A stretch of DNA of 37,057 bases from an uncultured Clostridia bacterium (GCA_947630425.1 CANRHN010000014.1:1-37057); one strand, 5' to 3'. Positions 24,666 through 32,567 are shown, numbered from the stretch's first letter. Translations and numbers: made by a program. The notes: generated by a model from the sequence alone, not told the origin.

Positions 24666-25634
24666 TCAATCCTCCTTTTTGTTGTGCATTTCCTGTTGTT
24701 TTTGTTGCTCTTCCAATTCCGCAAGCTGCTGTTTGGAACGTTCAAGCAAGCGTTCGTACAAGTACAGCAAGTCGTCATGCTGCAAATCCAACTTTATTTT
24801 GAGCAAATAACTGTTGTTGAAGGCAGGCTCATCGTCCCACATAAAATCCGACTCCGTAGCTTCCGTATCGTAGTAGCGGGTAAGACTGCTTGGGCGTGCC
24901 GCTATATGCAAATCCGTCAAAACGGACAAAAACGACTCCACCACAAATCCGGCTATGGTGTCGCACGGATTGTAGTCGTAATTAGACATGTAGTGCGCAA
25001 GGTCCTCCCAATCGTAGCTCAAACGCGTGGGGCTGCCGCTAAGGTTGCCGTAATATACCCACAAATCTATGTAGCCGTCCAACGGCATATCCACTTGCAC
25101 AAGCAACGAAAGGTAAACCTCGCCGAAATCCTCAAATTCGACGGTGTTCATCAAATCCAACACAAAGTTGCGGTCCTGCTCATCCAGCTTGTTTAACAAC
25201 GACGCAATGGAAGGACGCGCAGGCAATTCTTCGCGGGGAGCTTCCTTTTCCGTCGGCGGCAAAGGACGTTTTTTCCTTTGATATCGTATTGGCAGATCCT
25301 CGTCGCGTATCTTGCAGCACATGCTGACACAAGCCAGATCGATGTTGGGCACATGTAAGTCCTCGCGGTACAAATCGGGCATGTCGTACACCTTTACGAT
25401 AAGCTCCTCTAAGGATTTGCCGATAACTTTGGCAATGGCTACCATTACCAAGTGATTGCGCGGAGTACTGCCTCGCCCCACTATCGTCCAAACGTCATTT
25501 GCCATGATGACGCGCTCGTTGCGAGCGTCCAACTTTGCCATTTCCTCATTGATCAGGTCGGCGACCCTTTGGTGACTCAGATTGTTGCTGAAAATAAATG
25601 TTTGAAGATTTTTGCTGAAATTCGATGTCTGCAT
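24666..25634 (-). CDS. Unknown protein with HTH-like N-terminus, partner of the VWA protein
   Basis: 322 residues. Residues 1-80 (SKNLQTFIFSNNLSHQRVADLI and later VAIAKVIGKSLEELI) read like an XRE-type DNA-binding fold with an insertion. A Pro-rich linker (about 120-145) leads to an acidic, aromatic C-domain (145-300; GYIDLWVYYGNLSG, YDWEDLAHYMSNYDYN) and a Gln-rich coiled coil at the end (ERSKQQLAELEEQQKQQEMHNKKED). The SD AAGGAG lies 8 nt before the ATG. It is tightly followed by the VWA gene and preceded 32 bp upstream by a lipoprotein gene on the same strand. I do not recognise the family. Confidence 0.75.
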   Translation of the reverse strand: MQTSNFSKNLQTFIFSNNLSHQRVADLINEEMAKLDARNERVIMANDVWTIVGRGSTPRNHLVMVAIAKVIGKSLEELIVKVYDMPDLYREDLHVPNIDLACVSMCCKIRDEDLPIRYQRKKRPLPPTEKEAPREELPARPSIASLLNKLDEQDRNFVLDLMNTVEFEDFGEVYLSLLVQVDMPLDGYIDLWVYYGNLSGSPTRLSYDWEDLAHYMSNYDYNPCDTIAGFVVESFLSVLTDLHIAARPSSLTRYYDTEATESDFMWDDEPAFNNSYLLKIKLDLQHDDLLYLYERLLERSKQQLAELEEQQKQQEMHNKKED

Positions 25635-25666
25635 GCCAATTCTCCTTGTGATGTTGTGATCATTTG

Positions 25667-26173
25667 TTAAAACCTTGCCGAATACGACTGCAAGATGCTT
25701 GCGTTTTTGCTTGTTTCGCTGTTTTGATCGTCCTCTGACGACTCCTTTTTGTAGCGCAACAGTATGTTTTTGGCGGGAAAAGTGTCGTCAAATTCGTCAT
25801 CGACAATTACATACTGCCTGCCGCTTGACAAGGTGATAACGTTGCCCTTTACCGACCAAGTTAAATTAAAAATGTTCCACTCTTCGTTGTCGGTGTGCAT
25901 GATGTGGTCGTTTATGGAAACGATGTTTTTCTTCAAGATTGAGCCGTCCGGTCGAAAGTCAAAGTAAAAATCCACTTTGTAGTTTTCGATTATAACGGTT
26001 GTTTGACCGCCAAGCGTAAAAGTGCTTTCCTCCTGCCAAGTGGCTACCGCGTGCCAAATGCCCGCAACGGGGTAGTTGTTTTCTTCGTCATCGCCGCAAC
26101 CGACAAAACACAAACACCCAAAAGCAATTGCAACAACCACTGTCAAAACCAACAAGATTTTCTTTTGTTTCAC
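25667..26173 (-). CDS. Putative lipoprotein
   Basis: 168 residues. Basic n-region MKQKK, hydrophobic core LLVLTVVVAIAFGCLCF and lipobox FVGC, so a lipid-anchored extracellular protein is expected. The mature part has beta-strand patterns (VAGIWHAVATW, TVIIENYKVDFYFDFRPDGSIL, GNVITLSSGRQYVIV) like lipocalin-type DUFs of Clostridia. The start is GTG with GGGAG about 10 nt upstream. It could head a three-gene transcript with the HTH-like and VWA genes. Confidence 0.78.
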   Translation of the reverse strand: MKQKKILLVLTVVVAIAFGCLCFVGCGDDEENNYPVAGIWHAVATWQEESTFTLGGQTTVIIENYKVDFYFDFRPDGSILKKNIVSINDHIMHTDNEEWNIFNLTWSVKGNVITLSSGRQYVIVDDEFDDTFPAKNILLRYKKESSEDDQNSETSKNASILQSYSARF

Positions 26174-26650
26174 CTGTCATCATCTCCCGCCGAAATTTAG
26201 AGGCGGCGCACCGAGCATTGCCCGAACGCCGCCCCGATTTTACATTATAATGATAGCAAACCCAACCGTTGGTGTACACTACAGATTGTAGTTGAAAATT
26301 TTAACCGCCTTTTTACGACAGGTTTTTCGTTTTTTTTCTACATATAAATACTTAAGACAAACAAAATTTCCACTAAAATTTCAAAAAACTTTCTTTCCAA
26401 CAACTATGACTTTTTGTCGCAATTGGCAACAATCATCAAATTGTCTTATGACGCCATTATCAAAAAAACAAAATGCACACCAGCAAAAAAACACCCGACC
26501 AATCCATTTTGGCTTGATCGGGCATAATGTCATGCCGTGCTTATTGAAAACCTTCGACGACCGCCGAAGGTAACAAGTACAGCTGCCCCGTCCGGTATAC
26601 AGAATGCACAGAATTTGTGCAAACAAATATACAAAGTATTTAGGTGTATT
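26174..26650. other. Gene-free interval
   Basis: Holds the terminator of the 26651-29056 unit, a small hairpin at about 26550-26570 (ACCTTCG/CGAAGGT) and a TATAAT-like -10 near 26250 upstream of the lipoprotein. No reading frame here has an SD or a plausible protein. Confidence 0.5.
26486..26522 (-). terminator. Terminator of the nuclease/HEPN unit
   Basis: Minus strand CCCGATCAAGCC pairs with GGATTGGTCGGG, followed by TGTTTTTTT, about 130 bp after the stop at 26651. Confidence 0.75.
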
Positions 26651-27982
26651 CTAATCTAAGAATACTTTTAAGTATGGTTCAAAAACTCGTATAAAATCTT
26701 TAATATACGGGAAAGCCCCTACCACCATTTGGTCGTAGGTCTTGTTGTTTGTCGACAATGCCTTTTTTATGATTTTAACAGAGTTAGTACGGGGTCCATT
26801 CTCTATCCAATCAACCTTATAGCCCAAATCTTCTTCTATTTCTTCTCTTCTTTTCAACAGATGATTGTATATATCTGCCCTGTCGTTTATATAAACCAGA
26901 ACCCAAATTTCATGATCTCGGTATCTATACTGACAACAAATGGTCTGCATTGCCATCGGATTTGGATTGTTGATGTTTCCGGCGGCTTGGTTTTTGCCAC
27001 CCTTCACATGTGCTACACTAAACGGATTGCCTTGTTGCTCCAAGTATCTATCAAAGCAGTTCCAAAAATTATTTCTTTCTATTTCGGCAGCTGTAATGTG
27101 ACCTTGAACAATCGTTTTTTGAGTTGACGGAGAACCTGTTTCTTTCTTTTTGGTAGCCACCGCTTTTACAATGATGTCTTTGTCGCCGAGAGTATACTTT
27201 CCCCACCTGACACCGTAACCGCTTATTTGGGGAACGGGCGACTCACAGATGTGGTCAGCCCCTTCTGTAAAGGGTACTGTTGCGATGAGTCTTTCGCCGG
27301 CATAAAAACTTGCCTTGTGATATATTGATGTAAACACTGCATTGATTACGATGTCTTTGTTGCCCAAAGTATAATGTTCCCACTTGCCTACATAGCCCTC
27401 TTTTTTAGGGACTTCCGGTTCACTGATACGACGGGTGCCCTCTTTGAAATCAACTGTTTTAATAAGTTTGCCGTCGACATAAAATTTTGCCTTGTGTATT
27501 ATAGGCTCATACGTTCCGTTGATTTCAATGTCTTCGTTTCCAAGAGTATATTTTTCCCACTTGAAAACATGACCTGTTTTTGGAGAAACTTCCGGTTCTT
27601 TGATATGACGATCGCCTTCTTTAAAATCAACTCGTGCAATACATTTGCCATCGACACAAAAATACGCTGTATGTAATTTGGGCAATTTACATAATGGATC
27701 GCGCCTATTGAGTATATCTTGGTAGAGTTTGTCTAAAAATTCTATATCGGATTCATAAATAAAAACAAAATCGTCCGAATGCGCAAGAGCATTACGTTTT
27801 CCCCGACAAGTACATAATTTATTATAGAAATTGAACCATGTCGAATTATTCGTTTCGCAGTCGGAACGGACTTTCAGCTGGTTAATATATTCCGTAACGC
27901 CTGATTGACACCCAAACATGTCATTGCATATCTTTTCCAATGCTTTGAATTTATCAAAAAATCTGTCATTGATTGTTTGCAT
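26651..27982 (-). CDS. Chimeric protein: HEPN-like domain, three beta-repeats, DUF4268-like C-terminus
   Basis: 443 residues, no signal peptide or membrane helix. Residues 1-95 are helical and contain KRNALAHSD, an R63-x4-H68 pattern like the catalytic motif of HEPN ribonucleases. Residues about 105-276 are three tandem repeats of about 56 residues (core: YVDGKLIKTVDFKEG, ...EPEVPKKEGY...KWEHYTLGNKDIVINA), resembling the InlB/Listeria-Bacteroides repeat normally seen on surface proteins. Residues about 300-410 (NFWNCFDRYLEQQG, VLVYINDRADIYNHLLKRREEIEEDLGYKVDWIE) resemble DUF4268, found with nuclease and restriction-like proteins. SD AGGAGAAGAGAAA precedes the ATG. It follows the PD-(D/E)XK gene by 18 bp in the same transcript. 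Proposed role: effector or adaptor of an unnamed defence pair (inference). Confidence 0.7.
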   Translation of the reverse strand: MQTINDRFFDKFKALEKICNDMFGCQSGVTEYINQLKVRSDCETNNSTWFNFYNKLCTCRGKRNALAHSDDFVFIYESDIEFLDKLYQDILNRRDPLCKLPKLHTAYFCVDGKCIARVDFKEGDRHIKEPEVSPKTGHVFKWEKYTLGNEDIEINGTYEPIIHKAKFYVDGKLIKTVDFKEGTRRISEPEVPKKEGYVGKWEHYTLGNKDIVINAVFTSIYHKASFYAGERLIATVPFTEGADHICESPVPQISGYGVRWGKYTLGDKDIIVKAVATKKKETGSPSTQKTIVQGHITAAEIERNNFWNCFDRYLEQQGNPFSVAHVKGGKNQAAGNINNPNPMAMQTICCQYRYRDHEIWVLVYINDRADIYNHLLKRREEIEEDLGYKVDWIENGPRTNSVKIIKKALSTNNKTYDQMVVGAFPYIKDFIRVFEPYLKVFLD

Positions 27983-28000
27983 TTTCTCTTCTCCTATGCT

Positions 28001-29056
28001 TCAATTGCCATACAGCAAGGGGGACGCCATTCCTTTTTGTCTGAATCTTTCGGGAATCTGCTTTCCCAAATATTTCTTGGCAAATTCCTCCGAAGCCTCG
28101 CTACCATTAAATGCACACCTGTTTTGAGAAGTTGTGTCATTAACAGCATACCAACTATTAACAAAGTAAACACCTCTTACAAAGCCCTTGATTACGCCGA
28201 ACACAAGACGATATTGTTGTATTTTGTTCAAATCTGCTCTCCAGGCGTATCGCGTGGCTTCGTACATGCTACCATGGCAAGCGTTTACACGTTCATCGGT
28301 GGTTTTGATTACAACATATTTTTTCGTCAAATCTTTGAAAATATCGTCAGGGTCGTCGCCTATAGGTTTTGGCGGCTTAGGTGGTTTTAGAAACGGATTT
28401 CCAATCGGTGTTTCAAACGAAACATTTACGTCTAATCTTTTTAATGCCTCGGCAATTTCAGCCGACGAGTATTGCATAGAATAGTACTCTTCAATCAAAT
28501 CCTTGACAGGCAAGGTTAGGACATCTTGCCTTATTTCATCAACGTGTTTTTGAAACGAATAGTATCCTTTTATAAAATTCCTAACGTTTGTTTCGTCAAA
28601 TCGTCCTTTTTCTAATAGTTCAATAAATTTGGCGCCTAGTTCGTTGTTTTCTGTAAAGGAAATTTCGATAGATTCTTCTTTATTATCCAAATCCCAAAAG
28701 TACATGTATATTTTGTCACAAATGAGTATACCGATGGATATACGCAAAAGACGCATATAGCTGAATAATTGTTTTTTGAAGTTGTCATCAAATGCGTAAT
28801 TGTGTTGTTTGAGTTCTATGATAAACAAATCCTTTTTAGAAACCACATCTCTGATAATAATATCAGGTATGGCTCTATCCGTTGAACCAATATGAAGGCT
28901 TCGTTGACTATCAATTTCTCCATTTAATTTGCTGTAACCGAAAAGGCTTACATCGGCAAAAAAATCTTCCCAAAGTTGTTGAATTTCTTTTTCTCGCGCA
29001 GAAAACTTGTTTCTCATTTGGGCTACAATACAATTCCATTTTTCAATACTTGTCAT
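28001..29056 (-). CDS. PD-(D/E)XK nuclease-like protein with C-terminal PUA/EVE-like domain
   Basis: 351 residues. The N-domain (1-130) matches the type I restriction HsdR N-terminal style fold: IPDIIIRD (Asp65) then LFIIELK (Glu81-x-Lys83), the PD-(D/E)XK catalytic set, followed by a beta strand LRISIGILICDKIYMYFWD. A helical middle (140-215) and a Pro-rich linker (PFLKPPKPPKPIG) lead to a C-domain (245-350; KYVVIKTTDERV, YEATRYAWRADLNKIQQYRLVFGVIKGFVRGVYFVNSWY, ending YLGKQIPERFR) that I know from restriction-type proteins and which looks like a PUA/EVE-type modified-base reader (inference). ATG with GGAGA 7 nt upstream; promoter at 29078-29106. No helicase or methylase is nearby. Confidence 0.75.
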   Translation of the reverse strand: MTSIEKWNCIVAQMRNKFSAREKEIQQLWEDFFADVSLFGYSKLNGEIDSQRSLHIGSTDRAIPDIIIRDVVSKKDLFIIELKQHNYAFDDNFKKQLFSYMRLLRISIGILICDKIYMYFWDLDNKEESIEISFTENNELGAKFIELLEKGRFDETNVRNFIKGYYSFQKHVDEIRQDVLTLPVKDLIEEYYSMQYSSAEIAEALKRLDVNVSFETPIGNPFLKPPKPPKPIGDDPDDIFKDLTKKYVVIKTTDERVNACHGSMYEATRYAWRADLNKIQQYRLVFGVIKGFVRGVYFVNSWYAVNDTTSQNRCAFNGSEASEEFAKKYLGKQIPERFRQKGMASPLLYGN

Positions 29057-29077
29057 AACATTTCTCCATTAAAATTC

Positions 29078-29106
29078 ATTGTAACAAATTTCGACAAAAT
29101 TATCAA
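29078..29106 (-). promoter_or_regulatory. Promoter of the nuclease/HEPN unit
   Basis: TTGATA (29106-29101), 17 bp, TACAAT (29083-29078), about 22 bp before the ATG. Confidence 0.65.
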
Positions 29107-29131
29107 TAATTTTTTGAAAAGGATACAAAAG

Positions 29132-29155
29132 AAAAAAGTTCGCTTTGCGCGGACT
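29132..29155 (-). terminator. Terminator after the MATE gene
   Basis: AGTCCGC/GCGAACT arms with one mismatch, loop GCAAA, then TTTTTTCTTTT on the minus strand. Confidence 0.65.
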
Positions 29156-29265
29156 ATTTCTGTTGCACTTGCACCTGTGCCTTTGGCGAATAACGAAGCT
29201 ACTAAGTACAGTTGCTACCTTCTGCGTTTGACTCGTCAAATACAAATTCTGAGAGTTGTTTTCTT

Positions 29266-30654
29266 TCAATTGATAGGTTTTACTTTTTTGCAATACGCAA
29301 TCCTCAAAAAAGCAATGGATATCGCCGCTGTTACGCCCTCAACAATCGGGAAAGTCCACCACACGAAACTCAACACATCGCTTGAAAGCGTAAAACAATA
29401 GGCAATGGGAAATACAAGCAGACATAGCCGCAGCAATGAAATGAGGAGCGGAAACAGAGCGTATCGAAATGCTTGCAACACTCCCTGCACGGCAACGCTT
29501 ACTGCCATAAATACATAGCCTATACTTGCAATTCTGACAGCTTTTACAACAACTGCCTGAATTTTATCGCCGCCGGCACTGCCTGTCATTGCAAACAGTT
29601 TTGCAAGCGGTTCGGCAGTACTTTCGAATAATACGGTAATAACAAACGCAACAATTACACTGTCTAAAATGCCGAATTTGATACACGATTTTACGCGTTC
29701 TTTGTCTTTCATACCGTAATTGAACGATAAAACGGAAATAATTGTATTTGACAATCCGAAAGCCGCAAACAATGCAAACTGCATTATTTTATAGTAAATT
29801 CCAAAACTGCCTTGCAAAAGTTCCGCAGTTTCAGTCGATTTGACCGTTCCCAAAATCTTTGTCATTCCGAGCATCATTACCGAAAGCAAGCCCTGCATAA
29901 GAGCTGCGGAAATTCCTATTTTGTAGATTGCAAGAATTGTAGGTCCATCGGGTTTTAACGCCTTGACGCTGTTTTTTACTTCCTTGTTTGCGCAGTAATG
30001 CAAAACCATTGCCACACAAAGCGAAAGAATTTGCCCGATGACGGTTGCCCAAGCCGCGCCTTCTATGCCCATGCCGCAAGGATAGATGAAAACATAGTCG
30101 AGAATGATGTTCGCCGCCGCACCCGACACCTGTGCAATTGTTGAAAAAAGTGTTTTTCCCGTTGCCTGCAAAAAGCGTTCGTAAATTGTAAAACCGATAG
30201 ACCCGAAGGACATAAGGCAACAGATTTTGAGATAACTTACCCCCATTTCGGCGGCTTTTTCGTTGTCGCCCGCCTGCATAAAGATGAACCACTTGCACCC
30301 GAAAAGACCGAACAGCAAAAAAACAACGTAGATACAAATGCCGATAAAAATGCCGTTTCCGACTGTTTTTTGTACGCCAACCGCATCCTTTTCCCCAAGC
30401 TGTTTGCTCAAAAGGGCGTTTATACCAACGCCTGTTCCAACACCGATTGCTATGATCAAAAGCTGTATGGGAAAAGCGTAAGTCAGTGCGAGATTTCCCG
30501 CTATGCCGTCCTCGCCCATGTTGATAACAAAAGCCGTATCGACGATGTTGTATACCGATTGTAATATCATAGAAATGATCATGGGCAAACCCATTTTCCA
30601 AATGAGCTTGTGCATGGGCACTGTTGCCATTTTGTTTTGTTTGCAATTTTCCAT
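29266..30654 (-). CDS. MATE-family efflux transporter
   Basis: 462 residues with about 12 transmembrane helices, the usual MATE length. Seen: the N-terminal MHKLIWKMGLPMIISMILQSVYNIVDTAFVINMGEDGIAGNLA signature, GVGTGVGINALLSKQLGEKD, and the second half beginning near GPTILAIYKIGISAALMQGLLSVMMLGMTKILG. It exports cationic drugs or metabolites in exchange for Na+ or H+ (family knowledge); the substrate is unknown. The ATG has GAGG 6 nt upstream. Expression must read through an intrinsic terminator sitting immediately before this SD, so it is probably controlled by attenuation. Confidence 0.96.
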   Translation of the reverse strand: MENCKQNKMATVPMHKLIWKMGLPMIISMILQSVYNIVDTAFVINMGEDGIAGNLALTYAFPIQLLIIAIGVGTGVGINALLSKQLGEKDAVGVQKTVGNGIFIGICIYVVFLLFGLFGCKWFIFMQAGDNEKAAEMGVSYLKICCLMSFGSIGFTIYERFLQATGKTLFSTIAQVSGAAANIILDYVFIYPCGMGIEGAAWATVIGQILSLCVAMVLHYCANKEVKNSVKALKPDGPTILAIYKIGISAALMQGLLSVMMLGMTKILGTVKSTETAELLQGSFGIYYKIMQFALFAAFGLSNTIISVLSFNYGMKDKERVKSCIKFGILDSVIVAFVITVLFESTAEPLAKLFAMTGSAGGDKIQAVVVKAVRIASIGYVFMAVSVAVQGVLQAFRYALFPLLISLLRLCLLVFPIAYCFTLSSDVLSFVWWTFPIVEGVTAAISIAFLRIAYCKKVKPIN

Positions 30655-30664
30655 TTTTTACCTC

Positions 30665-30701
30665 AAAAAAAGGGCGTAAGTCCAATCAGTTGGACTTACG
30701 C
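30665..30701 (-). promoter_or_regulatory. Terminator inside the MATE leader (attenuator)
   Basis: Perfect 12-bp arms GCGTAAGTCCAA/TTGGACTTACGC followed by CC and seven Ts; the SD (30664-30661) begins at the next base. A smaller competing hairpin (GCAC/GTGC, 30700-30713) overlaps its base. It also ends read-through from the upstream gene. Confidence 0.65.
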
Positions 30702-30731
30702 ACCTGTTTGTGCAACTCACTTTGCCTTGCT

Positions 30732-30760
30732 ATTTTAGCATTTTTTCCTGAAAAAAGCAA
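30732..30760 (-). promoter_or_regulatory. Promoter of the MATE gene
   Basis: TTGCTT (30760-30755), 17 bp, TAAAAT (30737-30732) with TG before the -10 region. It lies after the stop of the 197-residue gene, so the MATE mRNA starts near 30725 with a leader of about 70 nt. Confidence 0.6.
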
Positions 30761-30782
30761 ACAATTTAAGCGATTTTCCTCT

Positions 30783-31376
30783 TTAATCCCGTACAAGTTG
30801 CGACTCCACCACAACGTCATCGCAACGCAACGACAACTGCACCGACGTGTTGTTTTTGTCGTTCCACAATTCAAACCAAAAGAACAATTTGCCGTCAACT
30901 ATATCTTCGTAATGTCTGGAAACAAACAAGCCCGCAAGGCATGCTGCGCCGTCTTTTACAGAACAGTCGGAGATGTTTTCAAAGGTTACAACCATTACTT
31001 TTCGAAAAAAGCTGTCGCCTTTTAAGCGTCCCTCGTCAAGCTCCAACGTCAAAGAAAGATTGGAATCAACTTGTTGTACATCGGCAACGCCCGCATCGTG
31101 CAGCTTCCCGAGAATTATTTCTCTCAATCCGCGCGATGTTTTTATTTTCTCGCACATTGCTCCATTCAAATGGGTGGCAATTGTTAGCTTTTCAATAATG
31201 TAATCGATATCATTTTCATTAAAATGCGGATTACGCACCGATTCCACAAGCTCTAAACAACCTGCTTGCTTTAAGACGCTTTCACTCAATCCCCAAGTAA
31301 AATCTTCGGAATTGTACTCTCTGTTGTACAGACAAGCTACTGTATGATATAACAACCACAAATTATCAGACATCAT
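30783..31376 (-). CDS. Hypothetical protein of 197 residues
   Basis: No family recognised. The N-half is helical (LWLLYHTVACLYNREYNSEDFTWGLSESVLKQAGCLEL); the C-half alternates like beta strands (LSLTLELDEGRLKGDSFFRKVMVVTFENIS, GKLFFWFELWNDKNNTSVQLSLRC). No signal peptide or membrane helix, so cytoplasmic. AAAGG lies about 6 nt before the ATG. It lies between the lipoprotein gene and the MATE gene on the same strand but with separate regulation on the MATE side. Confidence 0.7.
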   Translation of the reverse strand: MMSDNLWLLYHTVACLYNREYNSEDFTWGLSESVLKQAGCLELVESVRNPHFNENDIDYIIEKLTIATHLNGAMCEKIKTSRGLREIILGKLHDAGVADVQQVDSNLSLTLELDEGRLKGDSFFRKVMVVTFENISDCSVKDGAACLAGLFVSRHYEDIVDGKLFFWFELWNDKNNTSVQLSLRCDDVVVESQLVRD

Positions 31377-31540
31377 AGTTTACCTTTTTCTACTGTTGTA
31401 GCCTCGCGGCGGCAAGCCAAACGGAGCAATAGAGAAATGAAAATATATATTTCTCCTTCAAAAAGCGCAGTTCAAAACGTTCTGCTGCGCCCCTTGAAAG
31501 CCTTCGACTAACGTCGGAACCTCGGAAAATTTGTTTTTTT

Positions 31541-32047
31541 TTATGCTTTTGGAACCAAAACCGATCCACTGACTGTGTTGATGTACGTTGATGTCCCAAA
31601 TCCATACGGCGCAACGGCACTTACTAAAACGTGTTCTTTTACTGCGGTTAAGGAACAATGACTGTTGCCCCATACATCCACATTGGCAGATGGATATAGC
31701 ACGCTATTGCCTGTTGTCCAAGAGGTTTCGCGGTTGCCGAATGTAACATGCACTCCCTTAAAGATACAGTCGGATTGAACGCTCGAGGTTGTGATATGAA
31801 CAACGACACTAACCGTATAATAATATTGATTGGTTAGCATCGTTTCTTCAAGTTTAATAAGATGATAGTCCGTAAAGTAGACATTGAATGCAAGATAGTC
31901 CGCATAGTTCTTCATTGTGAGTTTAATCTCTTCGTACTCTACTTCGCTTGTTTGCTCTTCTGTCTGCGCACCATTTGAACATCCGACCAGCCCAATGCAA
32001 GTCAACGCCACAACAATGAATAGCAATATCAAAGACACCTTCTTCAT
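31541..32047 (-). CDS. Putative lipoprotein
   Basis: 168 residues. Signal MKKVSLILLFIVVALTCIGLVGC with lipobox LVGC, then an acidic linker and a beta-rich mature domain (DYHLIKLEETMLTNQYYYTVSVVVHIT, CIFKGVHVTFGNRETSWTTG) resembling small FxLYD-type extracellular domains (weak resemblance). SD GAGGAGGAATTTT precedes the ATG. Promoter TTGACA-18-TAGAAT at 32105-32134. Anchored outside the membrane; role unknown. Confidence 0.8.
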   Translation of the reverse strand: MKKVSLILLFIVVALTCIGLVGCSNGAQTEEQTSEVEYEEIKLTMKNYADYLAFNVYFTDYHLIKLEETMLTNQYYYTVSVVVHITTSSVQSDCIFKGVHVTFGNRETSWTTGNSVLYPSANVDVWGNSHCSLTAVKEHVLVSAVAPYGFGTSTYINTVSGSVLVPKA

Positions 32048-32104
32048 AAAATTCCTCCTCTTCTGTATTTCCGCTGGTTGCGGGGGATTACTTTTCCCGT
32101 GTAT

Positions 32105-32134
32105 ATTCTACCACTTGCCGCCAGAATATGTCAA
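32105..32134 (-). promoter_or_regulatory. Promoter of the lipoprotein gene
   Basis: TTGACA (32134-32129), 18 bp, TAGAAT (32110-32105). Confidence 0.65.
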
Positions 32135-32172
32135 ATTGATTATCTTTCGTCCCACATTCTCCGCTTTCCTGC

Positions 32173-32193
32173 TGGTGGAGACAGTAGGACTCG
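32173..32193 (-). repeat. Displaced 3' end of tRNA-Val
   Basis: 21 bp identical to the last 21 nt of the tRNA at 32491-32511 except one base. The fragment has C at position 72, which pairs properly with G1, while the intact tRNA has U72. This is what an attachment-site duplication would leave. Confidence 0.65.
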
Positions 32194-32427
32194 TCTCCCA
32201 CGCAGTGGGAGTAAGCACATTCGGCGTGAAGGCAATCTGCACGGTGTGCAGTTGGTAGCCGAATGCCCAAGAGTGCGCTCCGCTCTGCTAACAGAGCGCA
32301 CTCGCAGGGTTAGAAAGCAACAAACGTTTAATTGCAAAAATGCGTTAAATGAAGCAAACGCGGAGCGCTACATAATTCGACTTCCTACTGTCGGCACTGA
32401 CAGGATGTGCCCGACCTAAAAGCAATG

Positions 32428-32461
32428 AAAAAAGGAAGTGCACTTGTTGCATTTCCTTTTT
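32428..32461 (-). terminator. Terminator downstream of tRNA-Val
   Basis: AAAAAGGAA/TTCCTTTTTT arms around a loop, about 30 bp after the CCA end on the minus strand. Confidence 0.6.
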
Positions 32462-32490
32462 CGTTGCGCCCACCAAAGGGCACATCCTTA

Positions 32491-32567
32491 TGGTAGAGAC
32501 AGTAGGACTCGAACCTACGACCTCTCGCATGTGAAGCGAGCGCTCTAACCGACTGAGCTATGCCTCC
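32491..32567 (-). tRNA. tRNA-Val(CAC)
   Basis: 77 nt with encoded CCA. Acceptor arm GGAGGCA/TGTCTCT (G1.U72 and G5.U68 wobbles), D-arm GCTC-AGTCGGTTA-GAGC, anticodon arm CTCGC-TTCACAT-GCGAG with anticodon CAC reading GUG, and T-arm GTAGG-TTCGAGT-CCTAC. Confidence 0.93.

Larger units (their letters stand above)
32048..32490. other. Gene-free interval between the lipoprotein and tRNA-Val
   Basis: Contains the lipoprotein promoter, a displaced tRNA-Val 3' end, hairpins at about 32193-32211 (CTCCCAC/GTGGGAG), 32218-32264 (CATTCGGC/GCCGAATG enclosing CTGCAC/GTGCAG) and 32271-32303 (GAGTGCGCT/AGCGCACTC), and a terminator for the tRNA near 32428-32461. No protein gene is supported. Confidence 0.55.

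Noticed and set aside
26545..31525. Similar short hairpin words near 26545-26570 and 31495-31520 (TTGAAA-CCTTCGAC)
   Set aside because: About 21 of 26 bases match between two sites, too short and isolated to call a repeat family without more copies.
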